Positions 1 through 8,558 of a stretch of 37,094 bases of DNA are shown here, one piece after another. The notes beneath the pieces were generated by a model that saw only the letters and a list, made by a program, of their open reading frames with translations, did no database searches and was not told the DNA's origin. Position numbers and translations under genes: made by a program. Each line of letters starts with the position of its first letter. The first letter of the stretch is position 1. This DNA is from a virus, in the IMG/VR virus record IMGVR_UViG_3300024054_000524, positions 1 to 37,094 of that record; one strand, given 5' to 3'.

Positions 1-345
1 TCAGGCCGGGGGCTGCTGGATCACGAAGGGGACGGCGCGGCCGAGCGCGTCGGTGAATTCCGTTCCGGCCACGGGGCGGCGCTTGATGGCCACCATGCCG
101 TCGCTGCTGTAGAGGTAACTGCTGGCGTGATAGGTGCGCGCCGTGGCCACGCCGCCGCTGCCCACTTCGGTGAGCGGCGCGGCGATGCCGGCGGCGGTCT
201 GACTCGCGGACGGCGGCCTGGGCCGGGCGCTGCCCACCCCGGAGGCGATGGCGCTGGCCGGGGCGCGCGGCGCCAGCGGGGGCGGCGCCGAGGCGGGGTC
301 CACCAGTTGCGACAGGTCGCGCTTCAGGCGTTCGGCTTCGCTCAT
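1..345 (-). CDS. Small tail-region protein, unknown function
   Basis: The 114-residue product is the last gene of the leftward tail cluster visible here. It starts at the ATG at 345, which overlaps the stop of the upstream gene by four bases (ATGA), so translation is probably coupled. The first 15 residues are charged and helical (MSEAERLKRDLSQLV). A Pro/Ala-rich stretch (about residues 17-50) follows, then a compact C-terminal part containing ARTYHASSYLYSSDGMVAIK. There is no signal peptide or membrane segment. I do not recognise the family. Its position downstream of the tail-hub-like gene suggests a small tail-tip or fibre-attachment protein, which is inference only. Confidence 0.7.
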   Translation of the reverse strand: MSEAERLKRDLSQLVDPASAPPPLAPRAPASAIASGVGSARPRPPSASQTAAGIAAPLTEVGSGGVATARTYHASSYLYSSDGMVAIKRRPVAGTEFTDALGRAVPFVIQQPPA

Positions 346-773
346 TGCGGCACCACGGTCAGCGTGTTGAGCGCCAGCGACAAACTGGCATCGTTGGCGA
401 GCACGCCCGTGTTGTCGTCGAATTCCACCCAGACCTGCACGCCGTTGACGGCGCCGAACAGGATCTCGGTGCCCAGGTCCAGGGGATCGCCGCCCACTGC
501 AGTGGCCAGCCCGGACTGGGTCAGGGCCAGCTTGAGGGCGCTGGCGGGCTGGCCGCTGCCCGGCGCGGAATCGACCACGGACAGGGTGATGGGGTCCACG
601 CCGGGGTCGGAGTTGGCCTGGAATTTCCAGGCGCCGGATGCCGGCCACATGACGTAGAAGCGGCGCTGGTGCGGCGGCAACAGGCCGGCATCGTCCTGGC
701 TGAATGCCAGGGGCAGCGTCGCCGGCGTGGTGCCGGCGGGGTCCAGGTAGGGCAGCAGGGTGGGCGTGGTCAT
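342..773 (-). CDS. Putative tail-tip structural protein
   Basis: A 143-residue product whose start at 773 is preceded by GAGG at suitable distance. The protein looks beta-rich, with regularly alternating hydrophobic residues and an acidic segment (VWVEFDDNTGVLAND) near residue 115, and it has no membrane segment. It lies eight bases downstream of the large hub-like gene and overlaps the next gene by four bases, so it belongs to the same late tail transcript. I cannot assign a named family. A beta-sandwich tail-tip or fibre-base protein is the most economical guess. Confidence 0.7.
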   Translation of the reverse strand: MTTPTLLPYLDPAGTTPATLPLAFSQDDAGLLPPHQRRFYVMWPASGAWKFQANSDPGVDPITLSVVDSAPGSGQPASALKLALTQSGLATAVGGDPLDLGTEILFGAVNGVQVWVEFDDNTGVLANDASLSLALNTLTVVPQ

Positions 774-780
774 GGCGGCC

Positions 781-2760
781 TCAATACGTGATGTTGAAAA
801 CGTCTTCCGGGATGCGCACCCGGTACCCGGCGGCGAGGGGCACGTCCAGGTTATCGCGGGCGGCGGCCTCCACCTCGGGCGGGCGCAGGCGGAACTGCAC
901 GGGGTAGGCGTTGGCGGCCACGTAGTCGGGGTTGGCGATGCTGCCGTCGAACTTGCTGGCCGGCTCGTCGCCGTAGGTGACGGCGAACGCCGGGCCCTGG
1001 CCGCCCCCATAGATCTCGCCGGCGGCGGTCATGGTCATGCCGCTCCAGCGCGTGATCATGCCGTCGACGATGTTTTCGCTCGGGACGTTGATGAGCCATC
1101 CGCTCCAGGCCTCGTCATAGGCCGGCGAGCCGCCCAGGGCACCGACGCGGTTGCCGAGTTCCAGGTAGTGGGCTTCGGCGACACCCGCCGCCAGGGCGGG
1201 AATGCCCGGCGCCACGGGCGGATCGAGGGCATCGTCCGCCGCCGGGTTGGCCAGGTGCGGGCGGCTGATCGCCAGCGTCACGGTGGTGGTGGCCTGGCCG
1301 GCGTCGAAATCGAGCCGGTGCGCTACCTGCTGCACCTTGCCGACCACGTTCCGTCCCGGGAGATCGAGTTCCACGGTGTGGGCGCGGCCGATGAAGGGAT
1401 TGAGCGGCACCTCGAAACGCACGCGATTCTGGCGGTGGCTGCCGCGAATCTCCCTGACCGCCATGGCCAGCAGGGTGCGCAGCGCGTTCTCCGCGCCGGC
1501 GCGGCCGCTGTCCGGGTCGGTGGTGGCATCCTGGGCGCTTTCCACGCCCCAGCCCGGGGCCGGCAGCACCGGCGCCAGGCCGGCGTCGGCCTCCCAGCGC
1601 GCCAGGTCGAACGGCGCTTCCAGCGCGCCGCCCAGGCTGGATTGAAGGCGAGCGTCGATACCGCCCTCGGCGCAGTCCACGGTCAGGGTGTAGTGCTCCT
1701 CGACGGATTGGCCGAAACGCTTGCCCAGGCGCGCGGTGGCGGCCAGGACGCCGTTGTCCGAGTCGCAGCCGTAATAGATGCCGCTGTGCAGATACCACTC
1801 GGCCGGGCGGGTGTAGAGGGGGCGGTCCAGCACCTCCCAGCCGGCACCGTCGACGGCCTCCTCGATGAGCGCCGAGCTGGGCATGTTCACGGCATGGTTG
1901 AACATATCCAACAGGTCGAAGGTGTAGCGCAGCCGTGCTTCGCGGCGGCGCAGGCGGGTGAAGCGATAGGTGAAGTCGACCACCACCCGGTGCACCAGGT
2001 CGGTGAAGCGCGCATAGTCGATGGCCAGGCTGTCGGCGACGACGCGCGTGATCGTCCAGTCCGCCGTGGCCTTGGCCGCCCACGGCGTCAGGCGCGGGGC
2101 GCCATCGGGGTCCAGGTCGAAATCCGCGCACAGCGTGGACAATCGATCCTCGGCGTGGCGCAGCCCGTCCACGTCGGCGCGGAACACGCCGGCGCTCCAC
2201 AATGAGCCCGGCAACAGGCCGGCGATGATGGCCGGGTCCGCCCCCAGCAGCAGCCCCTTGCGCCGATCGGAAATGGTCAGGGTGATGACGCGGCGGGCAT
2301 CGTCGACGCTGAACTGGTCCACCGTGCCGCGAATCATGGGCACGGTGTAGGTCTGCGCACCGCCCGGTGCGGCCCAGACATAATCCAGCGCCGCCTCCAC
2401 CCCCTGCCAGTCCTCCGGATCGAACGCCCCGGCCGGCAGGCGCAACGAGACGCGGGCGATGGCCGAGGCGTTGGCCTCCGCGTCCACCTCGACCGGGCCC
2501 TCCAGGCTGGCGGTCCAGTCGACGCCGGCCAGGGTCAGCGCGCGACCCCAGACATGCTCCGGCGATGCGGTGACCGCCGCCAGGTCGAGCACGTCCAGGG
2601 CCAGGGGCCATTGCGGCGTCACCGTGCCGGTGACCACCAGCGCCAGCGGCCATTGCGGCGTCGCCGCATAGGGCACGACGCTCAGGACGAGCGGCCAGCT
2701 GCTTTCCCCAGCCGGCGCGGCGTTGAACGGCGTCGAGTTGAACGGCGCGGCGTTGAACAT
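781..2760 (-). CDS. Large tail tip / baseplate hub-like protein
   Basis: The product is 659 residues long. The N-terminus carries three copies of a WPL-x-L-x-V motif within about 40 residues (WPLVLSV, WPLALVV, WPLALDV), the last two each preceded by TPQ. Residues 60-330 look beta-rich, and a region near residue 480 contains NRVRFEVPLNPFIGRAHTVE, followed by LDLPGRN, which resembles the hub domains of long-tailed phages that set off from the tail tube. It follows the two proteins encoded after the tape measure, the position of central hub genes in siphovirus-like Mu relatives such as B3 and D3112. The family is inferred from size, order and composition. No enzymatic motif is visible. Confidence 0.6.
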   Translation of the reverse strand: MFNAAPFNSTPFNAAPAGESSWPLVLSVVPYAATPQWPLALVVTGTVTPQWPLALDVLDLAAVTASPEHVWGRALTLAGVDWTASLEGPVEVDAEANASAIARVSLRLPAGAFDPEDWQGVEAALDYVWAAPGGAQTYTVPMIRGTVDQFSVDDARRVITLTISDRRKGLLLGADPAIIAGLLPGSLWSAGVFRADVDGLRHAEDRLSTLCADFDLDPDGAPRLTPWAAKATADWTITRVVADSLAIDYARFTDLVHRVVVDFTYRFTRLRRREARLRYTFDLLDMFNHAVNMPSSALIEEAVDGAGWEVLDRPLYTRPAEWYLHSGIYYGCDSDNGVLAATARLGKRFGQSVEEHYTLTVDCAEGGIDARLQSSLGGALEAPFDLARWEADAGLAPVLPAPGWGVESAQDATTDPDSGRAGAENALRTLLAMAVREIRGSHRQNRVRFEVPLNPFIGRAHTVELDLPGRNVVGKVQQVAHRLDFDAGQATTTVTLAISRPHLANPAADDALDPPVAPGIPALAAGVAEAHYLELGNRVGALGGSPAYDEAWSGWLINVPSENIVDGMITRWSGMTMTAAGEIYGGGQGPAFAVTYGDEPASKFDGSIANPDYVAANAYPVQFRLRPPEVEAAARDNLDVPLAAGYRVRIPEDVFNITY

Positions 2761-2761
2761 C

Positions 2762-3442
2762 TCAGGCGAACAGCTTGAACGACCCCATCTGATCGTCGCC
2801 GAAATGGGCGATCTCGACCATCAGGCGCGTCTTGCCGGCCACGAATTGCGGGCTGCCGGCCTCCCAGCGTAGCGAGCCGGTGCCGTTGATGCCCCAGGCC
2901 AGCGCCGGTTGCGCGGCGAGCGTATCGACCAACAGCAAGCGGGTCACGTGCCCGCCGTTGAAGACCTGCTCGTAATGGCCGAACGGCGTCGCCGCGCCCT
3001 GCAAGGCCGTCTCGATCAGGATCGTGCCGGCCTGCTCGATGTCGAGCTTGTGGGCCACGCCATGCTGCGTGGTAATGCTGTAGACGGCGCCGCTGATCGC
3101 CCCGTAGATCAGTTGCCCGCTTTGCAACAGGCTCATGATGTCGTGGTTCATGGCGCTGATGATGCGCACCGGCCCCGGGATATCCGCCTGGTTGAGCGCG
3201 TCGATGTACAGCCTGTTCGGAAATTCCTGCCAGCCAGTGCAGACCGTGTTCAGGATTGGCGCATTGTCCGAGTCCAGCAGGGTGATGGGCACGGCGATGT
3301 CCCCCCGGGAGACATTGAGCCCCAGTTCGCCGCCGTTGAGGTTGGCCGGGATGACATCCACGTCGATGTAATTGTTGGACCCGCCGACGCCGCCGGCGGC
3401 CATGGCGTCGTAATTGTCGATCACAGTGATGCGCTTGGTCAT
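2762..3442 (-). CDS. Tail protein downstream of tape measure
   Basis: The 226-residue product starts at the ATG at 3442, which has a strong AGGAGG Shine-Dalgarno sequence six bases upstream. The start was chosen on this basis, since the reading frame stays open further upstream. It opens MTKRITVIDNYD and has mixed alpha/beta composition. It sits one base from the hub-like gene and one base after the preceding small tail gene, so the group 3974 to 781 is a tightly packed operon. Position two genes after the tape measure suggests a distal tail or tail-tip connector protein. I do not recognise a domain. Confidence 0.65.
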   Translation of the reverse strand: MTKRITVIDNYDAMAAGGVGGSNNYIDVDVIPANLNGGELGLNVSRGDIAVPITLLDSDNAPILNTVCTGWQEFPNRLYIDALNQADIPGPVRIISAMNHDIMSLLQSGQLIYGAISGAVYSITTQHGVAHKLDIEQAGTILIETALQGAATPFGHYEQVFNGGHVTRLLLVDTLAAQPALAWGINGTGSLRWEAGSPQFVAGKTRLMVEIAHFGDDQMGSFKLFA

Positions 3443-3443
3443 A

Positions 3444-3974
3444 TCAAACCTCCTCCAAAGTGATCGACCAGCGCCGCGCCGCCTGCCAGGGCGAGCCGCC
3501 GGACTTGTGGACCAGCAGGCCGCTGAACTTGGGCCAGTAGCGCGCATGGTAGTGTTGCGCGCCGCTCACCACGGTCAGGGTGGCGACGTGGCCCACCAGC
3601 GACAGCGCCGTGGGCACCAGCAGGCCGTCCACCAGGGCATAGCCGTCCGGCGTATGGCCGCTGTCGGTCCGGCGGCCGGCGGGCAGGGTGATGACGTTGC
3701 CGGCGGCCGCGATGCGTCGCGGCTCGGCGCAACTGATCTCGTGGGCCGCGCCCCGGTCCAGCGAGTCCAGCGGCGCGGGCAGGCTGCCGCCGCCGCTGAT
3801 CGTGGTGCGCAGTTTGTAGCCCGTCGCCGGCCAGGCGCGCTGGATCACCAGGCCGCCGTCTGACAGGCGCAGGCCGGCGATGCCGGCCAATTCCTCATAG
3901 TCCTGGGAAAATTCGTCGGACAGGGCGTGGCGCGGGATCTCGATGCCGCCGACGATCAGGCTTTGCCAGCTCAT
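3444..3974 (-). CDS. Probable distal tail protein
   Basis: A 176-residue product starting MSWQSLIVGGIEIPRH. The start ATG at 3974 overlaps the tape measure stop (ATGA), implying coupled translation. The pattern of an N-terminal beta segment, a Gly/Ser-rich middle (SGGGSLPAPLDSL), and a C-terminus ending in a tryptophan-rich strand (SPWQAARRWSITLEEV) resembles small distal tail proteins that cap the tube next to the tape measure. Assignment rests mainly on gene order (tape measure, distal tail, hub). Confidence 0.6.
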   Translation of the reverse strand: MSWQSLIVGGIEIPRHALSDEFSQDYEELAGIAGLRLSDGGLVIQRAWPATGYKLRTTISGGGSLPAPLDSLDRGAAHEISCAEPRRIAAAGNVITLPAGRRTDSGHTPDGYALVDGLLVPTALSLVGHVATLTVVSGAQHYHARYWPKFSGLLVHKSGGSPWQAARRWSITLEEV

Positions 3975-6196
3975 CGCGCGCCTCGCTTCAGGGCCGCGCT
4001 GCGGATGGCCTGCTCCAGCCCGTCCGCCACGTCGGGCGCGGCGGCGAGCGGATAGCTGGCGCCGCCGAGATTGAGGTTGACGTTGACGGTGCGGCCGCCA
4101 CCGCCGCCTGCGCCCACCAGGCCGCCGGCGGCGAAGGCGGGAAAGCGCAGGGCGTTCATGGAGGACAGGCGCTCGACGCCCCACTGCCGCACCGCCGCGG
4201 CGCGCATGACGAATTCGCCGGGCGACAGCCAGGCCAGCAGGTTGTCGGAGGTGTCGTGGCCGGGGCCGGAAATCAGGCCGCCGGCAGCCTTGCCGGGAAT
4301 CGTGGCGCCGCCCCCTTCCGTGCGGACGGGGATGGTCACGCCACGCCCCAGGTCGGCCAGTTGCGCTTTCAGGGCGGCGAGATCGCCGTTGACCTTGGCC
4401 ATGGCGGCTTCGTCGGCCTGAATTTTCAGATTGGTCGTCTCGGCCGCCATGTCCGACAGTTTCTGTTCGATGTCCGCCAGGCTGGTCTTGAAGGTGGCGA
4501 GCCGTCCTTCATTGGCCTTGATTTCAATGGCAAGCCCCTCCTGTCTCTGTTTCTCAGCGGCGGCGGCCTTCTCCAGGGCTTCGGCCTCATCCAGGTCGGC
4601 ACGCCGTTTGGCCCACTGGGCATAGGCGGCATCGTTGATGTTGTCGGCCAGCTTGCGCACCAGCTCGGCCTGTTTCTGGGTGGCCTCCAGGTCGTCGCCA
4701 CCCTTCAGGCGCATCAGCTTTTCCTGGGCGGCAACCAGATCCAGGGTGGCGAGGGCCTGGCCCTCGACGCTGTTGTCATTCGGCTGTTCCGTGGCCTTCG
4801 CGCGCAGGGCGGCGGCCCTGTCCAGCAGGCTCTTGCTTTTCTCGCCCGCCTCCTCGAAGGCCTTGACCAGGGCATCGCGCAGCCGCTCGGCATCGCCGAT
4901 CTGCTCGCCCAGATACTTCTTGGCGGCCTCGTAGGCCTCCTTGACGGCGGCCTTGGCATCCTCGGCGGCCTGTTTTTCCAGGGCGACGCGTCGCTTCACC
5001 AAGGCCTCGATGCGGTCTTCCAGATCCTTGCGCGCGCCGGCGATCTTGTCGGCCTCGTCCTTGGCGGTGGTGGTGGTGTCGCGCAGTGAGTCCTTGAGTT
5101 TCGCCGCGCCGAACACGATCAGCCCCAGGGTGGACGCCAGGGTGACGAAGGCGCCCAGCGGCGTGGCGTTGAGCGCCAACAGGGCGACGCGCAGACCGCC
5201 CAGGGAGACGGTGAGCCCGCCGGCGGCCGTGGCCGTCGTGACCATGGCGCCCGCCGCGCCAAACAATCCGGCGATGAGCGCGCCCAGCCCCAGGGCGATG
5301 ACCGCGTCGCCCAACAGGCCGAAGTTGTCCGCCAGGGTCTTGACGGCGCCGGCCAGCCCGTTGGACAGACCGGAAGCCTCGCCGGTCTGGCCGAGATACT
5401 TGGTGAACGCATCGGAGAGTTGCTGGAATGAGCCGCCGATGGTGTCGGGGATCTTGCCGGCTTCGGCGCGCAGCTTTTCCAAGGCCTTGGGCAGATTCTC
5501 CGCCAGCACGTCGGACGTGAGCTTGCCTTCCTCTGCCATCTGCCGCAGCGCGCCCACCGGCACGCCAAGGCTGTCGGCCAGGGCCTGCATCAGGCGCGGC
5601 GCAGACTCGTTGACGCTGTTGAATTCGTCGCCGCGCAGGGTGCCGGAGGCGAAGGCCTGGGAGAGCTGCAGCATGGCCGATCCGGCCTCGGCCGCGGTAG
5701 CCCCGGAGATCTTCAGCGCCAGCGCCACGGTTTCCGTGATCCGCGCCGTATCGGCCGAGCTGGCGCCCATGGCGCGCAGGCTGTTTGACAGGCGCGCATA
5801 GAGCTGCGCCACGGTCGCTACCGGCGCCTGGGTGGCGGCAGCGATGCGCTGCACCTCGCTCATGGCGGCCTTGAAGCTCTCCGCCGATCCGGTCGCCAGC
5901 TTCAGGCGCGCGATGAAGCTGGAATAAGCATCGACGCGGTCGGTGATGTCCTTGGCGGCGTACACGGCCGCCTGGATGGACTGGAACGCCAGGTAGGCGT
6001 TGCGTGCCAGCGCCAACTGGCTGGAGATGGATTGCAGGCCGGCGCGGGTGCGCGCGAAATCGCCCTTGGCGTCCGCCGCCGAGGCGGCGGTTCCGATGGA
6101 TTCCATCCCGGCCTTGACCGCCTTGATGTCCTTGCTGGCGGCGTCCTTGGCTACAATGGAAATGGCAACACGGAGATCACTGGCCATGTCATTCAA
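3971..6196 (-). CDS. Tape measure protein
   Basis: A 741-residue tape measure protein that sets tail length and is probably ejected with the DNA. Residues about 85-270 match the tape-measure N-terminal domain pattern (DRVDAYSSFIARLKLATG, then FNSVNESAPRLMQALADSLG). A hydrophobic stretch at 295-363 contains two or three probable membrane segments. Residues about 370-620 are a long charged coiled coil. The C-terminus is Gly-rich (AAGGLVGAGGGGG). Two possible starts exist, M1 at 6196 and M4 at 6187, and neither has a good Shine-Dalgarno sequence. The gene follows the chaperone pair, as is standard for long non-contractile tails. Confidence 0.93.
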   Translation of the reverse strand: MNDMASDLRVAISIVAKDAASKDIKAVKAGMESIGTAASAADAKGDFARTRAGLQSISSQLALARNAYLAFQSIQAAVYAAKDITDRVDAYSSFIARLKLATGSAESFKAAMSEVQRIAAATQAPVATVAQLYARLSNSLRAMGASSADTARITETVALALKISGATAAEAGSAMLQLSQAFASGTLRGDEFNSVNESAPRLMQALADSLGVPVGALRQMAEEGKLTSDVLAENLPKALEKLRAEAGKIPDTIGGSFQQLSDAFTKYLGQTGEASGLSNGLAGAVKTLADNFGLLGDAVIALGLGALIAGLFGAAGAMVTTATAAGGLTVSLGGLRVALLALNATPLGAFVTLASTLGLIVFGAAKLKDSLRDTTTTAKDEADKIAGARKDLEDRIEALVKRRVALEKQAAEDAKAAVKEAYEAAKKYLGEQIGDAERLRDALVKAFEEAGEKSKSLLDRAAALRAKATEQPNDNSVEGQALATLDLVAAQEKLMRLKGGDDLEATQKQAELVRKLADNINDAAYAQWAKRRADLDEAEALEKAAAAEKQRQEGLAIEIKANEGRLATFKTSLADIEQKLSDMAAETTNLKIQADEAAMAKVNGDLAALKAQLADLGRGVTIPVRTEGGGATIPGKAAGGLISGPGHDTSDNLLAWLSPGEFVMRAAAVRQWGVERLSSMNALRFPAFAAGGLVGAGGGGGRTVNVNLNLGGASYPLAAAPDVADGLEQAIRSAALKRGAR

Positions 6197-6315
6197 CGCC
6201 TATCTGTTCATCAGCCTACTCGCCGCGACGGCGCTGCTCATCAGCATGCATCCCATCGCCTGGGCGCTGTGGGGCGTGTTACTGCTGGTCACGATCCTGC
6301 GCCTGGCCGGCCTGC

Positions 6316-6746
6316 TCATCGGCCTGACGCGCTGACCCCCGCCACCGCCGCGCGCCACACACTCCACGGGTAATCCCAGACGTGGGCGTGGCCGTGGGTG
6401 ACCAGGGCGCACGCCTCCGCCTCTAGCTCGCGCCTTGCGCCGCCAGCGCCGCCTGGCCGAGCTTCGCCAGCCGGGCGCGCATCCCGAAAAAATCCGCGTT
6501 CACCTCCGCGCAAGCGGCTTGCACCTGGCGCAACTCGGACGGCGCCATGGCCTCCATCTCGGCGGCCGAGAGGTCGGTCATGCGCGCCAGGTCGGCGAGG
6601 CTGAACTCCTCGAACAGGGTGGCATCGAGCACGTCCATGGCCGGCTCCGCCTCCAGGCTCTTCAGCCAGGCGCGGATGTCGGCCACGGTCAGCTCGCGCA
6701 CCTCGACGGCGCGCTGGCCGACGGTGACGGTCTTGGTCAGCCTCAC
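6316..6746 (-). CDS. Tail assembly chaperone, -1 frameshift product (GT-type)
   Basis: If ribosomes slip -1 at 6486-6492, the first 87 residues of the short chaperone continue into a second frame for 56 more codons, ending at the TGA at 6316, to give a 143-residue product. The added part ends in a conserved-looking segment, HVWDYPWSVWRAAVAGV, which resembles the aromatic C-terminal segment of chaperone extensions in D3112-like phages. The extension frame has no ATG with a Shine-Dalgarno sequence, so fusion is more likely than separate translation. Production of both forms at a fixed ratio is well established for lambda G/GT and many other long-tailed phages; here it is inferred from sequence. 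Confidence 0.75.
6423..6746 (-). CDS. Tail assembly chaperone, short form (G-type)
   Basis: A 107-residue acidic, helical protein in the classical chaperone slot between tail tube and tape measure. Such proteins coat the tape measure during tail assembly. Its start overlaps the tail-tube stop (ATGA). Codons 85-87 (Asp-Phe-Phe) contain a slippery heptamer that allows a -1 shift into an overlapping frame, giving a longer form (separate entry). The C-terminal 20 residues of this short form (RARLAKLGQAALAAQGAS) are read only without the shift. Confidence 0.85.
   Translation of the reverse strand: MRLTKTVTVGQRAVEVRELTVADIRAWLKSLEAEPAMDVLDATLFEEFSLADLARMTDLSAAEMEAMAPSELRQVQAACAEVNADFFGMRARLAKLGQAALAAQGAS
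6486..6492 (-). other. -1 ribosomal frameshift slippery heptamer
   Basis: On the minus strand the bases read T TTT TTC in the frame of the short chaperone (GAT TTT TTC), a perfect X XXY YYZ heptamer. Slippage re-pairs both tRNAs on TTT TTT and opens the 56-codon extension. It lies about 60 bases before the zero-frame stop, a usual distance in chaperone genes. Confidence 0.85.
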
Positions 6747-7516
6747 AGCATCACCATGCGGCCGAACTGGCCGAAGGCGCCGGCCTGGGTCTTGGTGCTG
6801 TCGGCCAGCACCGAGCCCTCCAGGGCGAACTGGGCGATGTCATCGTTGATCAGCGCCATGTCCTTGGCGGGGGAGAGACGCACGCGGTAGAGGTCCACCA
6901 TGACGTTGGGTGAGCCGGAGACGGCGGTGTTCTTGCCGACGAAGCGCAGCCAGTATTCCACCGCGCTGGTGCCGAACAGCTTGGTGATCTGGGTGGCCAC
7001 GGCGCGGGTGTAGTCGGCCTTCAGCGGGCCGGTGAAGGGGCCGCCGGTGGTGACATCGAGGATCTCGATCTGGCCGGCCGACAGGTCGGCGCTGTAGTTG
7101 GTGCCGCTGGTCAGGGTCTTGGGCGTGCCGGTGGAGTCCTTGATGACCAGGGCGGCGACGTTGAACGAATCCAACAGATAGATATCGCCCACGGCGGGGG
7201 TGGTGCTGCCCTCGATGGACTCGGCGGTGACGGCGGAGACGGCCTGGGCGGCGGTGGTGCCGAACAGCAGGAGGTTGAGGTTGTCGGCGTCAAGTTGTTC
7301 GAGCGTCATGGACGCGCCGGCGGTCAGCTCGGTGGTCAAGCGCACGTCGGTGAGACGCAGGCCGGAACTGGACTCCTTGTGCTCCTGGGTCTTCTCGTCC
7401 AGGGAGAACTTGAATTCCGGCGCGTTGCCGACGTACTTCATGGCCAGCGGATTGCCGTTGGCGTCGCGGGTGCCCAGGTAAATCTTGCCCTGGCCGTTGA
7501 AATACTGTTTGGTCAT
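6743..7516 (-). CDS. Major tail tube protein
   Basis: A 257-residue product starting MTKQYFNGQGKIYLGTRD, with an AGGAGG Shine-Dalgarno sequence directly upstream. It is rich in beta-strand and Thr/Ser/Gly, as expected for a stacking tail-tube subunit. An internal segment (about 90-160, VGDIYLLDSFNVAALVIKD) looks like an inserted domain. The gene sits between the tail terminator-like gene and the chaperone pair, the invariant place of the tube gene. No sheath gene accompanies it, which argues for a non-contractile tail. Confidence 0.85.
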   Translation of the reverse strand: MTKQYFNGQGKIYLGTRDANGNPLAMKYVGNAPEFKFSLDEKTQEHKESSSGLRLTDVRLTTELTAGASMTLEQLDADNLNLLLFGTTAAQAVSAVTAESIEGSTTPAVGDIYLLDSFNVAALVIKDSTGTPKTLTSGTNYSADLSAGQIEILDVTTGGPFTGPLKADYTRAVATQITKLFGTSAVEYWLRFVGKNTAVSGSPNVMVDLYRVRLSPAKDMALINDDIAQFALEGSVLADSTKTQAGAFGQFGRMVML

Positions 7517-7526
7517 GTGAAACCTC

Positions 7527-7973
7527 CTAGGCGGTCACGGTGATGAGGGCGGCCTCGAAGGCCAGGGGATAGAAGCCGAAGGCCGGGCTGTAGCCCGGCA
7601 GCGGCGCGGCCACGCGGTAGAGTGGCCGGTGGTCCACAGAGGGCGCCCAGCCCTGCAGCGCCTCCAGCAGATCGGACAAGAGCGGGCCGGCGTCGCCGGT
7701 GAGGGCGGCACCGCCGTCGGACTGCGCCGCGTTGCGCACCGCCAGCACCACCAGCCAGCGCTGATGCACGATGCGCGCGCCGCCGCGCCCGGCCGCGTCG
7801 CCCAGGCGGTCGCCGTCGTAGACCACGAACACCGCCGGCGACTGCAGCGCCGACTCCGCCAGGCGAGACAGATCGCGAGCCGGCAGCACGGCGGCGATGT
7901 CCGCGACCGCATCGCGGATGCGCTGCATGATGAGGGGGCCGGCGGCGAGGTAATCGGCGAGCATGGCGCCCAT
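7527..7973 (-). CDS. Tail terminator-like protein (DUF1834/gp37 type)
   Basis: The 148-residue product has the pattern of the Gp37/DUF1834 family found between head-completion and tail-tube genes in Mu-like phages (LADYLAAGPLIMQRIRDAV near the start, then AVFVVYDGDRLGD and QRWLVVLAVRNAAQ). Such proteins close the head-proximal end of the tail. It is the first gene after dyad B, so it begins a separately controlled tail block. Two ATGs are possible (7973 and 7964). Neither has a Shine-Dalgarno sequence; the preceding bases are C-rich and GC-alternating. Confidence 0.75.
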   Translation of the reverse strand: MGAMLADYLAAGPLIMQRIRDAVADIAAVLPARDLSRLAESALQSPAVFVVYDGDRLGDAAGRGGARIVHQRWLVVLAVRNAAQSDGGAALTGDAGPLLSDLLEALQGWAPSVDHRPLYRVAAPLPGYSPAFGFYPLAFEAALITVTA

Positions 7974-8001
7974 GCTGCCCGCGCGCGGGGGGGGCGGGAA
8001 T

Positions 8002-8016
8002 ACTGAAGGGGTTCAG
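8002..8016 (-). promoter_or_regulatory. Late dyad, copy B
   Basis: Read on the minus strand this is CTGAACCCCTTCAGT: inverted 5-base arms CTGAA/TTCAG around four bases. It differs at one base from copies at 14531-14545 and 28077-28091. It lies in the 62-base gap between the fibre-assembly gene and the tail terminator gene, 29 bases before the latter's start. The C-rich run that follows (CCCGCCCC, then GCGCGCGGG) resembles the sequence after copy C. It is probably an activator site or an mRNA leader hairpin of the tail block. Confidence 0.55.
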
Positions 8017-8035
8017 CGGAGGCGCTGCGTGGGCA

Positions 8036-8557
8036 CTACGATCCCGGCCAGCCCACCGTCCAGTCATAAGCCATCAGATCGTCTTGCCGCGTGATCGCCG
8101 AAACCGCGTCCGTGTGTCTCCCAGCCGCACCGGCAATGGCCGCCTCAAGCTGCGAGAGCAAGGTCGCCTTGGCCAGCACCTTCTGGGCCAGCGTTCCAAG
8201 GTCAACGCCCCTGACGTATGCCTCCATGCCAAGCATGGGCGCGTCCGTCGCGTTGCCACTGGCCAAGTAGGCCGCCGCCTCAGCCCGCTTGATGGGCCAG
8301 GAGGCCATCTCAGCCGGGGAGATGTTGCTCACCACGTAGTCGCGCAGTGCCTTGGCATGGGCGTCGATGGCCCGGACGGTTTCCTTGATCTGCTGCTGGG
8401 AAGCCGGGACCGGGTAGTCCATGTAGACCCAGGCGTGACCCGTCCAGTTGGGCCGCTTGCCGTCCGGCCAATCCGCCACATCGGGCGGCGCCACCGTGGT
8501 CTCGCGCCCGGCGATGGGGACGTCTGACAGGAAGCCGTAATCGTCGAAGCTATGCAT
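8036..8557 (-). CDS. Tail fibre assembly-like protein
   Basis: A 173-residue product just downstream of the fibre gene, with one base between the two genes, a usual pairing in phages. The N-terminal half has the layout of fibre-assembly proteins (a Pro/Trp-rich region, PDGKRPNWTGHAWVYMDY). The C-terminal half (PIKRAEAAAYLASG to DLMAYDWTVGWPG) resembles the DUF4376-type helical domain of such chaperones. It probably helps fold or trimerise the adjacent fibre. Confidence 0.7.
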   Translation of the reverse strand: MHSFDDYGFLSDVPIAGRETTVAPPDVADWPDGKRPNWTGHAWVYMDYPVPASQQQIKETVRAIDAHAKALRDYVVSNISPAEMASWPIKRAEAAAYLASGNATDAPMLGMEAYVRGVDLGTLAQKVLAKATLLSQLEAAIAGAAGRHTDAVSAITRQDDLMAYDWTVGWPGS

Positions 8558-8558
8558 T

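Noticed and set aside
6187-6335. Plus-strand 49-codon hydrophobic ORF (two membrane-like segments) with GGAG upstream
   Set aside because: It is antisense to the tape measure start in a leftward operon; hydrophobic frames arise easily opposite such sequence. No context supports it, though the 119-base chaperone-to-tape-measure gap is otherwise empty.
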